From: Bacteriovorax sp. PP10 | GTDB taxonomy: Bacteria; Bdellovibrionota; Bacteriovoracia; Bacteriovoracales; Bacteriovoracaceae | Reading direction: 5' to 3' | Length of the DNA stretch: 64,000 bases | Assembly: GCF_035013165.1 (NCBI RefSeq) | Contig: NZ_JAYGJQ010000002.1 | Span: 558,001 to 622,000 of the forward strand | Shown: positions 9,149 to 17,558 of the stretch, piece after piece | How the letters are laid out: every line of letters begins with the position of its first letter | Position numbering within the stretch: position 1 is the first letter of the stretch | Translations under genes and position numbers: made by a program | Notes under the pieces: model-generated | Told to the model about the DNA's origin: nothing | The model's database searches: none | The model's input: the letters and a program-made list of their open reading frames with translations, nothing else

Positions 9149-10600
9149 ATGGCCATCAAAATTTCTCAAGGCCTAAAACAGTCTCAGAATCTTGCGATGA
9201 CACCGCAACTGCAACAGGCCATCAAACTCCTGACGCTGACACATTTGGAAATGACCAATGTGATTGCTGAAGAAATGGTAGAAAATCCGATGCTTGAAGA
9301 AGCAGGCGTGGACACCGATGTTGATTCACCAACTGAAAATGATGGTGAAGTTAGAGAAGCTACTTCTGATGATTTTTCAGAAGCGCCTTTAATGAAAGAC
9401 AAAGATGATTTCGACTGGGATTCATACGCCGATTCATTTAATTCAAATTCATCTACATCACCAAATATGGCCGGTGGCGACTCTGACGAAATGCCGAGCT
9501 ACGAAAATATTGTTTCGAAAGGAATGACTTTAGCTGAACATCTAGAGTGGCAGTTAAAGATGGAAACACTGAGTGATGATCAGTGGAAACTCGCTCAATT
9601 AATTATTGGTAACATTAACGACGACGGATACCTGGACGTCAATTTTGAAGAATTGATTGCTGAAAGTGGAATTGACCGCGATGAAGCTTTCGATATTTTA
9701 GAAATCGTTCAAAGACTAGATCCAGTTGGTTGTGGTGCAAGTAATCTTCAAGAATGTCTTCTTGCTCAAGCGAGAATTGCTGAAGAGAGATCACCATTAT
9801 TAGAAAAATTAATCCGCGATCACCTTGAAGATTTACAGAGTAAAAACTTTGATAAAATTTCAAAAGCACTTTCAGTATCCATTGATCAGGTTAAGCAAAC
9901 TTCATTATTATTGCAAAACTTTCACCCGAAACCAGGGCGTTTAGTAGCCACTCCAGACACTCATTATATCCTTCCGGATATCTATGTTGTTGAAGCTGGT
10001 GGAGAGTTCGTTGTTCAAGTAAACGACGAAGGGATTCCAAGACTTAAGATTTCAAAGCTTTACCAGGAAATGATTAAAAAAGGTGCCGGACATAAAACAG
10101 ACGAAGCTTCAGAGTTCGTTAAAGATAAACTCCGTGCTGCCGAATGGTTGATTAAGTCTATTCAAAACAGACAAAAAACTATTGAAAAGGTTTCGAAAGC
10201 GATCGTGGCAAAACAGCAGGAATTTTTCAAGAAAGGCCCAAAACATTTAAAGCCAATGGTTTTAAAAGATGTTGCCAATGAAATTGGAATGCACGAATCG
10301 ACTGTATCGAGAGTCACAACAAATAAGTATATGCACACCCCATTGGGGACGTTTGAATTAAAGTACTTTTTTAACACCGGGATTGGAGGTAAAGACGGTG
10401 GAGTAGACATTGCGAGCGAGGTTTTAAAGTTAAAAATTAAGGCGATCTTCGACGGAGAAAATCCAACGAAGCCACTCTCAGACCAAAAGGTTGTGGAGAT
10501 TTTGGCGAGAGAGAACCTGACAGTAGCAAGAAGAACAGTGACGAAGTATCGTGAGATGTTAGGTGTTGCACCTTCATCGAAGCGAAAAGAAAAGAACTAG
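9149..10600 (+). CDS. rpoN: RNA polymerase sigma-54 factor RpoN
   Basis: 483 residues. Region I is Gln/Leu-rich (QGLKQSQNLAMTPQLQQAI, about 6-24) and binds enhancer-binding ATPases. An acidic, Ser/Asn-rich region II follows (about 55-115). The core-binding domain precedes the helix-turn-helix that reads the -12 element (ESTVSRVTTNKYM), and the RpoN box ARRTVTKYR lies at 460-468 and reads the -24 element. Position directly after lptB and before hpf is the widely conserved proteobacterial order. No enhancer-binding protein is encoded in this window. Confidence 0.96.
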   Translation: MAIKISQGLKQSQNLAMTPQLQQAIKLLTLTHLEMTNVIAEEMVENPMLEEAGVDTDVDSPTENDGEVREATSDDFSEAPLMKDKDDFDWDSYADSFNSNSSTSPNMAGGDSDEMPSYENIVSKGMTLAEHLEWQLKMETLSDDQWKLAQLIIGNINDDGYLDVNFEELIAESGIDRDEAFDILEIVQRLDPVGCGASNLQECLLAQARIAEERSPLLEKLIRDHLEDLQSKNFDKISKALSVSIDQVKQTSLLLQNFHPKPGRLVATPDTHYILPDIYVVEAGGEFVVQVNDEGIPRLKISKLYQEMIKKGAGHKTDEASEFVKDKLRAAEWLIKSIQNRQKTIEKVSKAIVAKQQEFFKKGPKHLKPMVLKDVANEIGMHESTVSRVTTNKYMHTPLGTFELKYFFNTGIGGKDGGVDIASEVLKLKIKAIFDGENPTKPLSDQKVVEILARENLTVARRTVTKYREMLGVAPSSKRKEKN

Positions 10601-10620
10601 TTATCTATTTACGAACCTAC

Positions 10621-10639
10621 GTCTTTGCGGGGCAAAGAC
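10621..10639 (+). promoter_or_regulatory. Perfect hairpin in the hpf leader
   Basis: An 8-bp perfect stem GTCTTTGC/GCAAAGAC with a GGG loop sits between rpoN and hpf, ending nine bases before the ribosome site AGAAGGG of hpf. No T-run follows, so it is not an ordinary terminator. It could be an mRNA processing or stabilising element that separates rpoN and hpf expression. Confidence 0.5.
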
Positions 10640-10658
10640 AAACGAAAAGAAGGGCATT

Positions 10659-11024
10659 ATGAAAATTACGACATCTTTTTTACACCTAGAACACACAGCT
10701 GCACTTGATGAAAAAGTTCAGGAAGCTTCGATGAAATTAGAAAAGTTCTTTAAAGATAAAGGAACGATCAAGTGGTCTTGTTATGTAAAAAATGGTCAGC
10801 ACTTTGCTGAAATTTACTATCATGCTCCTCATTGCGAATACCACGCAAAAGCAGTCTCGGAGAACATGTACCACACCATCGATATGGCCGTGGAAAAAAT
10901 TGAAAAACAAGCTTTCAAGAAAAAAGATAAATTTAATAAACTTCACAGAGAGAATCCGGATATGATTATCCTAGATCCCGATTCAGCATGGCAGGACCAC
11001 GCTGATGATGAGGATGTAGCTTAA
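10659..11024 (+). CDS. hpf: Ribosome hibernation promoting factor HPF/YfiA family
   Basis: 121 residues. The fold is the S30AE/HPF beta-alpha domain that binds the 30S decoding centre and inactivates ribosomes in slow growth. It is a short-type HPF with a C-terminal extension of about 25 acidic residues rather than a full dimerising domain. ATG 10659 has AGAAGGG in place; an upstream in-frame start at 10563 would run through the end of rpoN and the leader hairpin and is not supported. Hibernation fits a life with non-growing attack-phase cells if this is a predator (inference). Its stop codon overlaps that of the convergent nucleotidase gene. Confidence 0.9.
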   Translation: MKITTSFLHLEHTAALDEKVQEASMKLEKFFKDKGTIKWSCYVKNGQHFAEIYYHAPHCEYHAKAVSENMYHTIDMAVEKIEKQAFKKKDKFNKLHRENPDMIILDPDSAWQDHADDEDVA

Positions 11025-12730
11025 TACTTATTAGGATTTTTCTTAAAGTGTTCAATCAATAATTGATATTCTTTCGGGTGAACCGGGTACAACACCACTG
11101 GTTCACCCGCTTTTGTTTTAGGGCTCAAATCTATCCATCCGTGAGTGATTTTTTTCACTGTTTCGATGTTATCCACCACATATCTATTTGTCGCAATTTT
11201 GATCGGACGATTCACGTCTGATAGAGGAATGCCCCCGAGCTTTAGATCGTAAATTCTATTGATGAATGGGATTCCCCACTTTCTAATTTTAAAGCTTAAA
11301 TTAGGTGCAATAGCAGGGGAAAATGAGGTTGAAATGAAGCGGTAGATCTCCATAAAACCAAGCACAGTTTTCACTTCTTTCGGTGAGAGATAAAACGAGA
11401 CAACTTCGATTCCAGGGTGTTTGGTTTTGTCATAACCTATGGCCACAGCTTCAAAAATCTCTGCTCTGGTATAAGGAGTATTTTTATAAAAGGAAGTGCG
11501 CACAAGACCCATTGAAGTTAGATAAACATCGATCTTATCTTCTGTTGCAGGGATGGTTGAATTAAGTTCATCAAAGATAGACGAAGTGATCAACTCTCCC
11601 ATCGGATTGGGAATAACACTTGATCTGATATAACTTTTTTTAGGTGTGAATACGACTTCAGTTGGACTTGTTTTTTCATCCATTAAAAGAAAAGACTTCG
11701 TTCTCCAGCTATCAATACGTTTTTTCCAGCTCATATTTTCAGCGATTTTATCAGTGATAGTAATCACGTGATTGGCCTCGGGATCTTTCATCGTAATCTT
11801 TCTAGATTTTGTATCAAAATTGAACTCTAAAAACCCCAAATTCTCCCCGTAAGATCCGGTCTGATTAACTACAACTCCGTGAGCGATGGCGAACTCCTGT
11901 TTGTGAGTATGGCCGGCAACTAAAATATCTAATCCTTTAAGTTTCCCAGCTAAATCGTAAGCTTCTTTTCCACCACCGTGCATAGAGAGAATCACGACAT
12001 CAACTTTAAAACGCGAGCGCATATCGTAGATGGTTTTGTTTAAATGATCTGCTAAATCGCCTAAGTGTTCTTTAGATTTTTGATCGTCAAAACCGATAAA
12101 ATGCACGTCACCTCTGGTTGATCTACTAACCAGACATCCATCGGGCCCCAGCACTCCTAAAAATCCTACTTTTATTGAACCTTTTGGACTCTTAAAATCT
12201 TTGATCATATAAGGGCGAATAAGTGCATTCTCTCCTATGTATTTTCGGAGTGGAGAATCGTGGTTTACATAGAGGTTACTGGCAATAAGTGGAATTTGAT
12301 TTGGATTTTCACTGGCCTTTTTTAGGATGAGTTCCAGCCCGTCATTCATAGGATCAAATTCATGATTTCCTAAAGTCAGAAGATCGTACTTATTCTCTAC
12401 GAAAAACTGATACTCCGGGAAATCTTTTTCCTTGGATAAAGCGATGGCAGAAAAAATCGTTCCAGAGAAAAAATCCCCGGCATCAACACCGATCACAATC
12501 TCATCTTTTTTCTGTTTTCTGATTTCAGAAATAGCTGTGGTTAACCTGGCAAATCCACCGCGTTTTTCAAAGCTTTCACCAGAAGGAACTTTGACTCCAT
12601 CAAGATGAGAGTGCAGGTCATTGCTATGAAAAACAGTAAAGGGGATAAGGTTTTGTGCCTTAATAGCGGGAGAAAAAGTGATAAATAGAGCAAGTATAAA
12701 GGTGATTTTTTTCATAAACAAACGATACAT
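11021..12730 (-). CDS. Secreted 5'-nucleotidase/UshA-type metallophosphoesterase
   Basis: 569 residues with a signal peptide ending near KAQ (residue 26). The calcineurin-like metal-binding domain shows FHSNDLHSHLDG, GVDAGDFFSGT, LGNHEFDPMNDG, MHGGGKEAYD and AGHTHKQ in the expected order for two-metal phosphoesterases. The C-terminal half (about 340-569) fits the 5'-nucleotidase substrate domain. The expected activity is dephosphorylation of nucleotides, possibly also UDP-sugar hydrolysis, in the periplasm or outside the cell, a nucleoside-salvage role. The start at 12730 is kept because AAGGG precedes it, while Met6 has no ribosome site. No terminator separates it from hpf. Confidence 0.88.
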   Translation of the reverse strand: MYRLFMKKITFILALFITFSPAIKAQNLIPFTVFHSNDLHSHLDGVKVPSGESFEKRGGFARLTTAISEIRKQKKDEIVIGVDAGDFFSGTIFSAIALSKEKDFPEYQFFVENKYDLLTLGNHEFDPMNDGLELILKKASENPNQIPLIASNLYVNHDSPLRKYIGENALIRPYMIKDFKSPKGSIKVGFLGVLGPDGCLVSRSTRGDVHFIGFDDQKSKEHLGDLADHLNKTIYDMRSRFKVDVVILSMHGGGKEAYDLAGKLKGLDILVAGHTHKQEFAIAHGVVVNQTGSYGENLGFLEFNFDTKSRKITMKDPEANHVITITDKIAENMSWKKRIDSWRTKSFLLMDEKTSPTEVVFTPKKSYIRSSVIPNPMGELITSSIFDELNSTIPATEDKIDVYLTSMGLVRTSFYKNTPYTRAEIFEAVAIGYDKTKHPGIEVVSFYLSPKEVKTVLGFMEIYRFISTSFSPAIAPNLSFKIRKWGIPFINRIYDLKLGGIPLSDVNRPIKIATNRYVVDNIETVKKITHGWIDLSPKTKAGEPVVLYPVHPKEYQLLIEHFKKNPNKY

Positions 12731-12871
12731 AAAACCCTTAATTTTGACAAAATAATCATGGCATAAAGCTTGTACTTATAAGGGGGAAACAACGTTTTAA
12801 CTCCTAAGATCTAGGTAATAGGGAGCGCATTGTTTTGACAGTTAGTCGGCCGTCTAAAAAAGAGACACTTA

Positions 12872-14065
12872 ATGGTTTATGGGCTTCGCCTTACATTGAT
12901 TACACTTATGATTGTCATGGTCTCATGCGGTCAAAAGATTAATAAACGCAGCTCTGCTTATTCAGAGGCCGAAATCAGTTATCTATTAATTGAACAAAAG
13001 TGCGTTGGGGATCACTCTGAACCTGAGCCGGTGTCAGTTGAAATCGCCAACACTTATAATGAACTCCAGAAGACTAACGCTTTTATTTTTTATAATATGC
13101 CAGTGCGTCTTTATGATTATAAAACGCCACTTATTATCAACCTTGATGATATGGAAAAAAAGCTCATAGATATCAAGGCCAGCATCACCCTTGCGACAGC
13201 TGAAAATTTAGGGAATACGGCCGAAGATCTTTTTTATCTCTATCAAAATGCCATGAGATTTGAAGGGCAGAAGTGCTCATTTCCACTCATGACTAAAAAG
13301 AAGTTTCAAGACGTAAGACCTTACTTGGAAATGTCGGATTTTTGCATAGAGAAAAATGGCGACGGACTTTGCTCAAGTGAAACGATTGTAAATTTAACGC
13401 CCGCTGAATCCAAATTTGTGGAAGAGAAAGTCATCAAGCTTTGCAAAGCTTTTGACTCCAGTGATGTGAATTGCCAGGCCCAGTATATTATCAAAAAACA
13501 AAATAGAACGATTCCTGCCTTGGTTTCGCTTTACCAAAAAAAGTTTCAAACTGAGCGCTATGACAGATTGTTTTCTTTACGCGACTCTCATTTAAAATTT
13601 CAGTGTCAAAATAATGAAGATGTCACCACAATGACTCTTAAAGTTTACAGTCAACACTTAGACGTTTATTCAATAAGCGTTTTAACCAGATTTGTGAGCG
13701 ATACATGGTCGCGTGGAAACTTCCGTCTGGCGATTGATATCGTAGATCACCCGGGAAGCGACGTGGTAGAAATATTACCTAGCACCACTGGTGTGTCTTA
13801 CGTGCCTGACAATAATAACCGCAAAGTTTTCTTAAGTAGTATCGTTGATTTTGAGACTCAAAAAAAGGTATTGGCCCACGAGTTTGGTCATGTTTTAGGT
13901 TTCCCTGATTGTTATACAGAGTTTTTTGATAATCAAAATAAAGACTTGGTCTACTACGAAATTTCCAAAGAAAATACCAACCTGATGTGTTCACTAAAAC
14001 CCGGTGTCATCGTACCTGATGATTACCTCTCACAACTCGCACAGAAATCTTGCCTCTTTAACTAA
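12872..14065 (+). CDS. Secreted zincin-type metalloprotease lipoprotein (putative)
   Basis: 397 residues with a lipoprotein signal (lipobox MVSC, Cys about 19). The C-terminal domain carries HEFGHVLGFPD at 336-346, the extended zincin motif HExxHxxGxxD with Asp as third zinc ligand, as in snapalysin-like enzymes, rather than His. The N-terminal 240 residues are helical with scattered Cys and unrecognised; they could be a prodomain or substrate-binding part. A peptidase function is likely but the substrate is unknown. It is divergent from the nucleotidase gene and followed by clpS 19 bases later. Confidence 0.68.
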   Translation: MVYGLRLTLITLMIVMVSCGQKINKRSSAYSEAEISYLLIEQKCVGDHSEPEPVSVEIANTYNELQKTNAFIFYNMPVRLYDYKTPLIINLDDMEKKLIDIKASITLATAENLGNTAEDLFYLYQNAMRFEGQKCSFPLMTKKKFQDVRPYLEMSDFCIEKNGDGLCSSETIVNLTPAESKFVEEKVIKLCKAFDSSDVNCQAQYIIKKQNRTIPALVSLYQKKFQTERYDRLFSLRDSHLKFQCQNNEDVTTMTLKVYSQHLDVYSISVLTRFVSDTWSRGNFRLAIDIVDHPGSDVVEILPSTTGVSYVPDNNNRKVFLSSIVDFETQKKVLAHEFGHVLGFPDCYTEFFDNQNKDLVYYEISKENTNLMCSLKPGVIVPDDYLSQLAQKSCLFN

Positions 14066-14084
14066 ATTAGAGCGATAATTAAGC

Positions 14085-14405
14085 ATGACAGAAAAAAATC
14101 ACCAACATGAAGAAGAGGGTGGAACCGCCACCATTACTAAAAAGAAAGTACAGCTTCCAAAAAAATATAAAGTACTACTTCACAACGACGACTACACGAC
14201 GATGGAATTTGTTATTTATGTTCTTCAAGCTGTCTTTCACAAACCATTAAATGAAGCCGAAAGAATTATGATCGACGTTCACAGAAACGGGATTGGGGTC
14301 TGTGGAGTTTATACACATGAGATCGCAGAGAGTAAGGCGAAAAAAGTAGAACATATGGCGCGTGAGAATTCGCATCCGCTTCTTTGCACATACGAACCTG
14401 AATAG
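14085..14405 (+). CDS. clpS: ClpS N-end rule adaptor
   Basis: 106 residues. ClpS binds destabilising N-terminal residues and delivers proteins to ClpAP. The core signature is complete: LHNDDYTTMEFVIYVLQ, then the buried His helix AERIMIDVHRNG and GVYTHEIAESKAKKV. The 25-residue N-terminal tail, needed in E. coli to trigger ClpA, is present and polar. clpA starts 11 bases downstream. Confidence 0.96.
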   Translation: MTEKNHQHEEEGGTATITKKKVQLPKKYKVLLHNDDYTTMEFVIYVLQAVFHKPLNEAERIMIDVHRNGIGVCGVYTHEIAESKAKKVEHMARENSHPLLCTYEPE

Positions 14406-14415
14406 GAAAAAAATT

Positions 14416-16779
14416 ATGTCAATTAGAGCAAGCAATTTGAGACTCGAAATCATTATCAACTCAGCAGTGATTAAAGCGAATATTTTAAGGCATGAATACC
14501 TGACTCTGGAAATCATGTTCAAGGCGATTCTGGAAGACCAGGAAGTTCGAAATATTCTAGAGAGCTGCCAAGCTGATTTAAGTGCGATGGAAAAAGAACT
14601 CGACACTTTTATCATGGACGAAACTAACTTCAGCATCCTGTCGGATGAAACGATTGAGGAGCTTTCGCGCAAGCAGTTTGCCGATGCAGAGCTTCGTGAA
14701 CTGGCCCGTGAAAACGGCATCAATTACCAACCGGAAATTTCCCTGGGACTTCAACGAGTCATTCAGCGTGCTGCCATCCATGTGCAGTCGTCAGGAAAAA
14801 AAGATATTTACGGTGTAAACCTGTTAGTCGCTTTTTTCAGTGAATCTGAAAGTTTTGTTAGCTACCTTCTGGAAGCTCACAACGTTGAAAAGTTTGATGT
14901 GGTCAAACTGATCGCTCATGGAATTGATCGTCCGGTGAACTCTGAAACAACAGGCGGAATTAACGACGCCATCAGAAATGAGTTCGGCGAGATGCCGGAG
15001 AAAAAGGTTAGTGCTTTAGAAGATTACTGCACGAACTTAAACGAAGAAGTAGTACGCGGTAAAATTGATCCGATTGTAGGACGAGAGTCTGAGATCGAAC
15101 GCGTCACTCAAATCCTAAGCAGAAGAAGAAAAAATAATCCGCTACTGGTCGGTGAGGCCGGAGTAGGAAAGACTGCAATCGCTGAAGGACTTGCTTACAG
15201 AATTGTTCAAGGTGAAGTTCCAGAGATTTTAAAAAACGCGATTGTTTTTAGTTTAGATTTAGCAAGCCTTCTTGCCGGCACAAAATACCGCGGGGATTTT
15301 GAGCAAAGACTAAAAAACGTGATGAAGGAATTAAAAGCATATAATGAAGAAGGAAAAAATGAGGCCATCCTCTTTATAGATGAAATTCATACGATCATGG
15401 GCGCTGGTGCAACTAGCGGCGGATCAATGGATGCATCTAATCTATTGAAGCCTGCATTAAGTTCAGGAGAACTTCGCTGTATCGGAAGTACGACTTACGA
15501 AGAATATAGAAAGTTTATTGAAAAAGATGCGGCCTTCAATCGTCGTCTGCAAAAAGTAGATGTACTTGAACCAAGTCCGGATGACACATTAAAAATTCTT
15601 CTAGGTCTAAGATCTAAATTCGAAGAGCACCATAATGTTAAATACTCTAACGCTATTGTGAAGTTAATCGTCGATCTCGCTACTAAACATATCAGCGATA
15701 GAAAAAATCCAGATAAATCTATCGATGTTATTGACGAAGTCGGAGCAATGATTAGAATCCTCCCGGAAGCAAAAAGACATTCAAACATTACGAAGAAAGA
15801 TGTTGAGACAGTTATTGCGATGATGGCAAAAATTCCTAAGATGTCGGTAGCTACAGATGAGCGCGATAAATTAAGAAGCTTAAAGAGCAACCTGAAACTT
15901 ATGATCTTCGGACAAGACCATGCGGTAGATAAAGTAGCGGACGCTATTTTATTATCTCGTTCTGGTTTGGGTAGTGATACAAAACCGATGGGCTCATTCC
16001 TTTTCACGGGACCTACTGGAGTTGGGAAAACCGAACTCGCAAAACAGTTGGCGCGCGAACTTGGAATTCATTTAGAGCGCTTCGATATGTCGGAGTATAT
16101 GGAAAAACATTCCGTGGCCAAACTAATTGGAGCTCCTCCAGGTTATGTTGGGCACGATAGTGGCGGACAACTGACAGATGTCATGAAAAAACATCCGCAT
16201 GCTGTCTTACTTTTAGACGAAATTGAAAAAGCACACCCGGATATCTTCAATATTCTTTTACAGATCATGGATCATGGAACTTTAACGGACTCTCATGGCC
16301 GTGCGACTGACTTTAGAAACGTAGTTCTCATCATGACATCGAATGCTGGTGCAAAAGAGATGGAGTCTGGTTCAATTGGACTAGGAAAAGCTCTTGGCAA
16401 TCAATCATTCAAACGCGATTCAGCGATTAAAAGCTTTTTCACACCAGAATTTCGAAACAGATTGGATGCGATCGTTCACTTTGACAAATTAAGTGACACT
16501 CAAGTGCTAAAAATTGTCGATAAATTCCTCATCCAACTTGAAACGAAGCTTTCAGAAAAGAATGTTGAGCTAATTGTGACACCTGAAGCGCGTGCACATC
16601 TTGCAAAAGTTGGTTTCGATCCACAAATGGGCGCAAGACCTCTGTCGAGAATCATCGATCATGAGATCAAGAAGCCACTTTCTCATGAAATTCTTTTCGG
16701 AAAATTAGAAAAAGGTGGAAAAGTTGAAGTCACAGTTGATGAAAAAGACCAAAAAATCGTCTTTAACTTCATCGATTAG
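14416..16779 (+). CDS. clpA: ClpA AAA+ unfoldase of the ClpAP protease
   Basis: 787 residues, slightly above the E. coli length (758). Order: Clp N-domain (about 1-145), an acidic linker, first AAA+ module with Walker A GEAGVGKT and Walker B ILFIDEIHT, and second module with GPTGVGKTE and VLLLDEIEKAHPDI. There is no ClpB-type coiled-coil insert. The pore motifs (KYRGDFE, GYVGHD) are present. ATG 14416 with AGGAAA just upstream is chosen; a longer in-frame start would begin inside clpS. The clpP partner is at 51.2 kb. Confidence 0.96.
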   Translation: MSIRASNLRLEIIINSAVIKANILRHEYLTLEIMFKAILEDQEVRNILESCQADLSAMEKELDTFIMDETNFSILSDETIEELSRKQFADAELRELARENGINYQPEISLGLQRVIQRAAIHVQSSGKKDIYGVNLLVAFFSESESFVSYLLEAHNVEKFDVVKLIAHGIDRPVNSETTGGINDAIRNEFGEMPEKKVSALEDYCTNLNEEVVRGKIDPIVGRESEIERVTQILSRRRKNNPLLVGEAGVGKTAIAEGLAYRIVQGEVPEILKNAIVFSLDLASLLAGTKYRGDFEQRLKNVMKELKAYNEEGKNEAILFIDEIHTIMGAGATSGGSMDASNLLKPALSSGELRCIGSTTYEEYRKFIEKDAAFNRRLQKVDVLEPSPDDTLKILLGLRSKFEEHHNVKYSNAIVKLIVDLATKHISDRKNPDKSIDVIDEVGAMIRILPEAKRHSNITKKDVETVIAMMAKIPKMSVATDERDKLRSLKSNLKLMIFGQDHAVDKVADAILLSRSGLGSDTKPMGSFLFTGPTGVGKTELAKQLARELGIHLERFDMSEYMEKHSVAKLIGAPPGYVGHDSGGQLTDVMKKHPHAVLLLDEIEKAHPDIFNILLQIMDHGTLTDSHGRATDFRNVVLIMTSNAGAKEMESGSIGLGKALGNQSFKRDSAIKSFFTPEFRNRLDAIVHFDKLSDTQVLKIVDKFLIQLETKLSEKNVELIVTPEARAHLAKVGFDPQMGARPLSRIIDHEIKKPLSHEILFGKLEKGGKVEVTVDEKDQKIVFNFID

Positions 16780-17167
16780 GTTAATTTTTGCCCAATTTGG
16801 ACCCGGTCCCGAAATTATTTTTATGCCCCTCCGGATTTTTTTTACCCCAAAATTATTTTTTTCAGACAGGCCTTTAGGGCCTGTCTTTGTTTTGTTTCAA
16901 AAGTTATGCCCATTGTGGAAAATCGCTGAAACATCGATGAATAAAGCATTTCATCGATTATCGGTGAGATAAAAAAAGTGCATGAAAAAGTTTAAAAAGA
17001 CTTTTTAGAAGGCCTGAAGACATTTTAAAAGTCTTAAACTTTAAAAAAAAAGTTAAAGTTATAAAAAAAAAATACGAAAAATAAAACATACATGTTCTTT
17101 TTTGTTTGCACGAAAATAAAAAAATGTTTATTCTAATTGAAAGAATAAAAAACTTCTGGAGGGTTTT
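16780..17167 (+). promoter_or_regulatory. AT-rich spacer with terminator and imperfect inverted repeat
   Basis: This 388-base gap holds the clpA terminator (16864-16890), then an AT-rich region. Arms AAGTTTAAAAAGACTTTT (16989-17006) and AAAAGTCTTAAACTT (17027-17041) form an imperfect inverted repeat about 20 bases apart, followed by further AACTTT/AAAGTT symmetry to 17060. It probably contains the promoter and possible operator of the histone-like gene. A frame running 16715-16972 across the clpA end looks spurious. Confidence 0.45.
16864..16890 (+). terminator. Terminator after clpA
   Basis: Stem GACAGGCC/GGCCTGTC with a TTTAG loop followed by TTTGTTTTG. Confidence 0.8.
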
Positions 17168-17353
17168 ATGGCTGTTAAGAAAGCAACAAAGAAAGCTGCA
17201 ACTAAGAAAGTAGCAAAGAAAGTAGCAAAGAAAGCTACGAAGAAAGCAGTAGCTAAAAAAGCTACAAAAAAAGTAGCAAAGAAAGCGACTAAAAAAGTTG
17301 CTAAAAAAGCTACAAAAAAAGTAGCTAAGAAAGCTGCTGCTAAGAAAGCTTAA
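17168..17353 (+). CDS. Histone H1-like Lys/Ala-repeat DNA-binding protein
   Basis: 61 residues made almost only of Lys, Ala, Thr and Val in a KKATKKVAKKA-type repeat, like eukaryotic H1 tails and bacterial Hc1/AlgP/BpH1 tails. Such proteins bind DNA non-specifically and compact the nucleoid. No globular domain is present. A strong ribosome site GGAGGG (17158-17163) and a near-ideal terminator suggest high expression. The repetitive DNA is built mostly from AAG/AAA and GCT/GCA/GTA codons and can expand or contract by slippage. In a predator it might compact the chromosome in the attack phase; that is inference. Confidence 0.82.
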   Translation: MAVKKATKKAATKKVAKKVAKKATKKAVAKKATKKVAKKATKKVAKKATKKVAKKAAAKKA

Positions 17354-17373
17354 TTAATTAAGTAATCAAAGTT

Positions 17374-17402
17374 AAAAAAGGGACCTTCGGGTCCCTTTTT
17401 TG
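17374..17402 (+). terminator. Strong UUCG-loop terminator
   Basis: AAAAAAGGGACC-TTCG-GGTCCCTTTTTT, an especially stable tetraloop hairpin with a T-run after the histone-like gene. Confidence 0.93.
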
Positions 17403-17558
17403 TTTTAAGCGACCTAACTTATCTAAATCAGAATCAAAACAATCACTTAAATCATCATTCACTAATCCATTTCATTTACTTCCAACACCATTACTGTTAT
17501 TTTCGCCGCTCAAATCATTATCAATTCGAGCAATAAGGCTTTTTAACAGGGTAAACTT

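Noticed and set aside
16715-16972. An 85-codon plus-strand frame across the end of clpA and the terminator.
   Set aside because: It lies out of frame inside clpA, crosses a strong terminator and has no ribosome site.
17168-17353. The Lys/Ala repeat as low-complexity non-coding DNA.
   Set aside because: It has an intact start, strong ribosome site and strong terminator, and matches known H1-like bacterial proteins.
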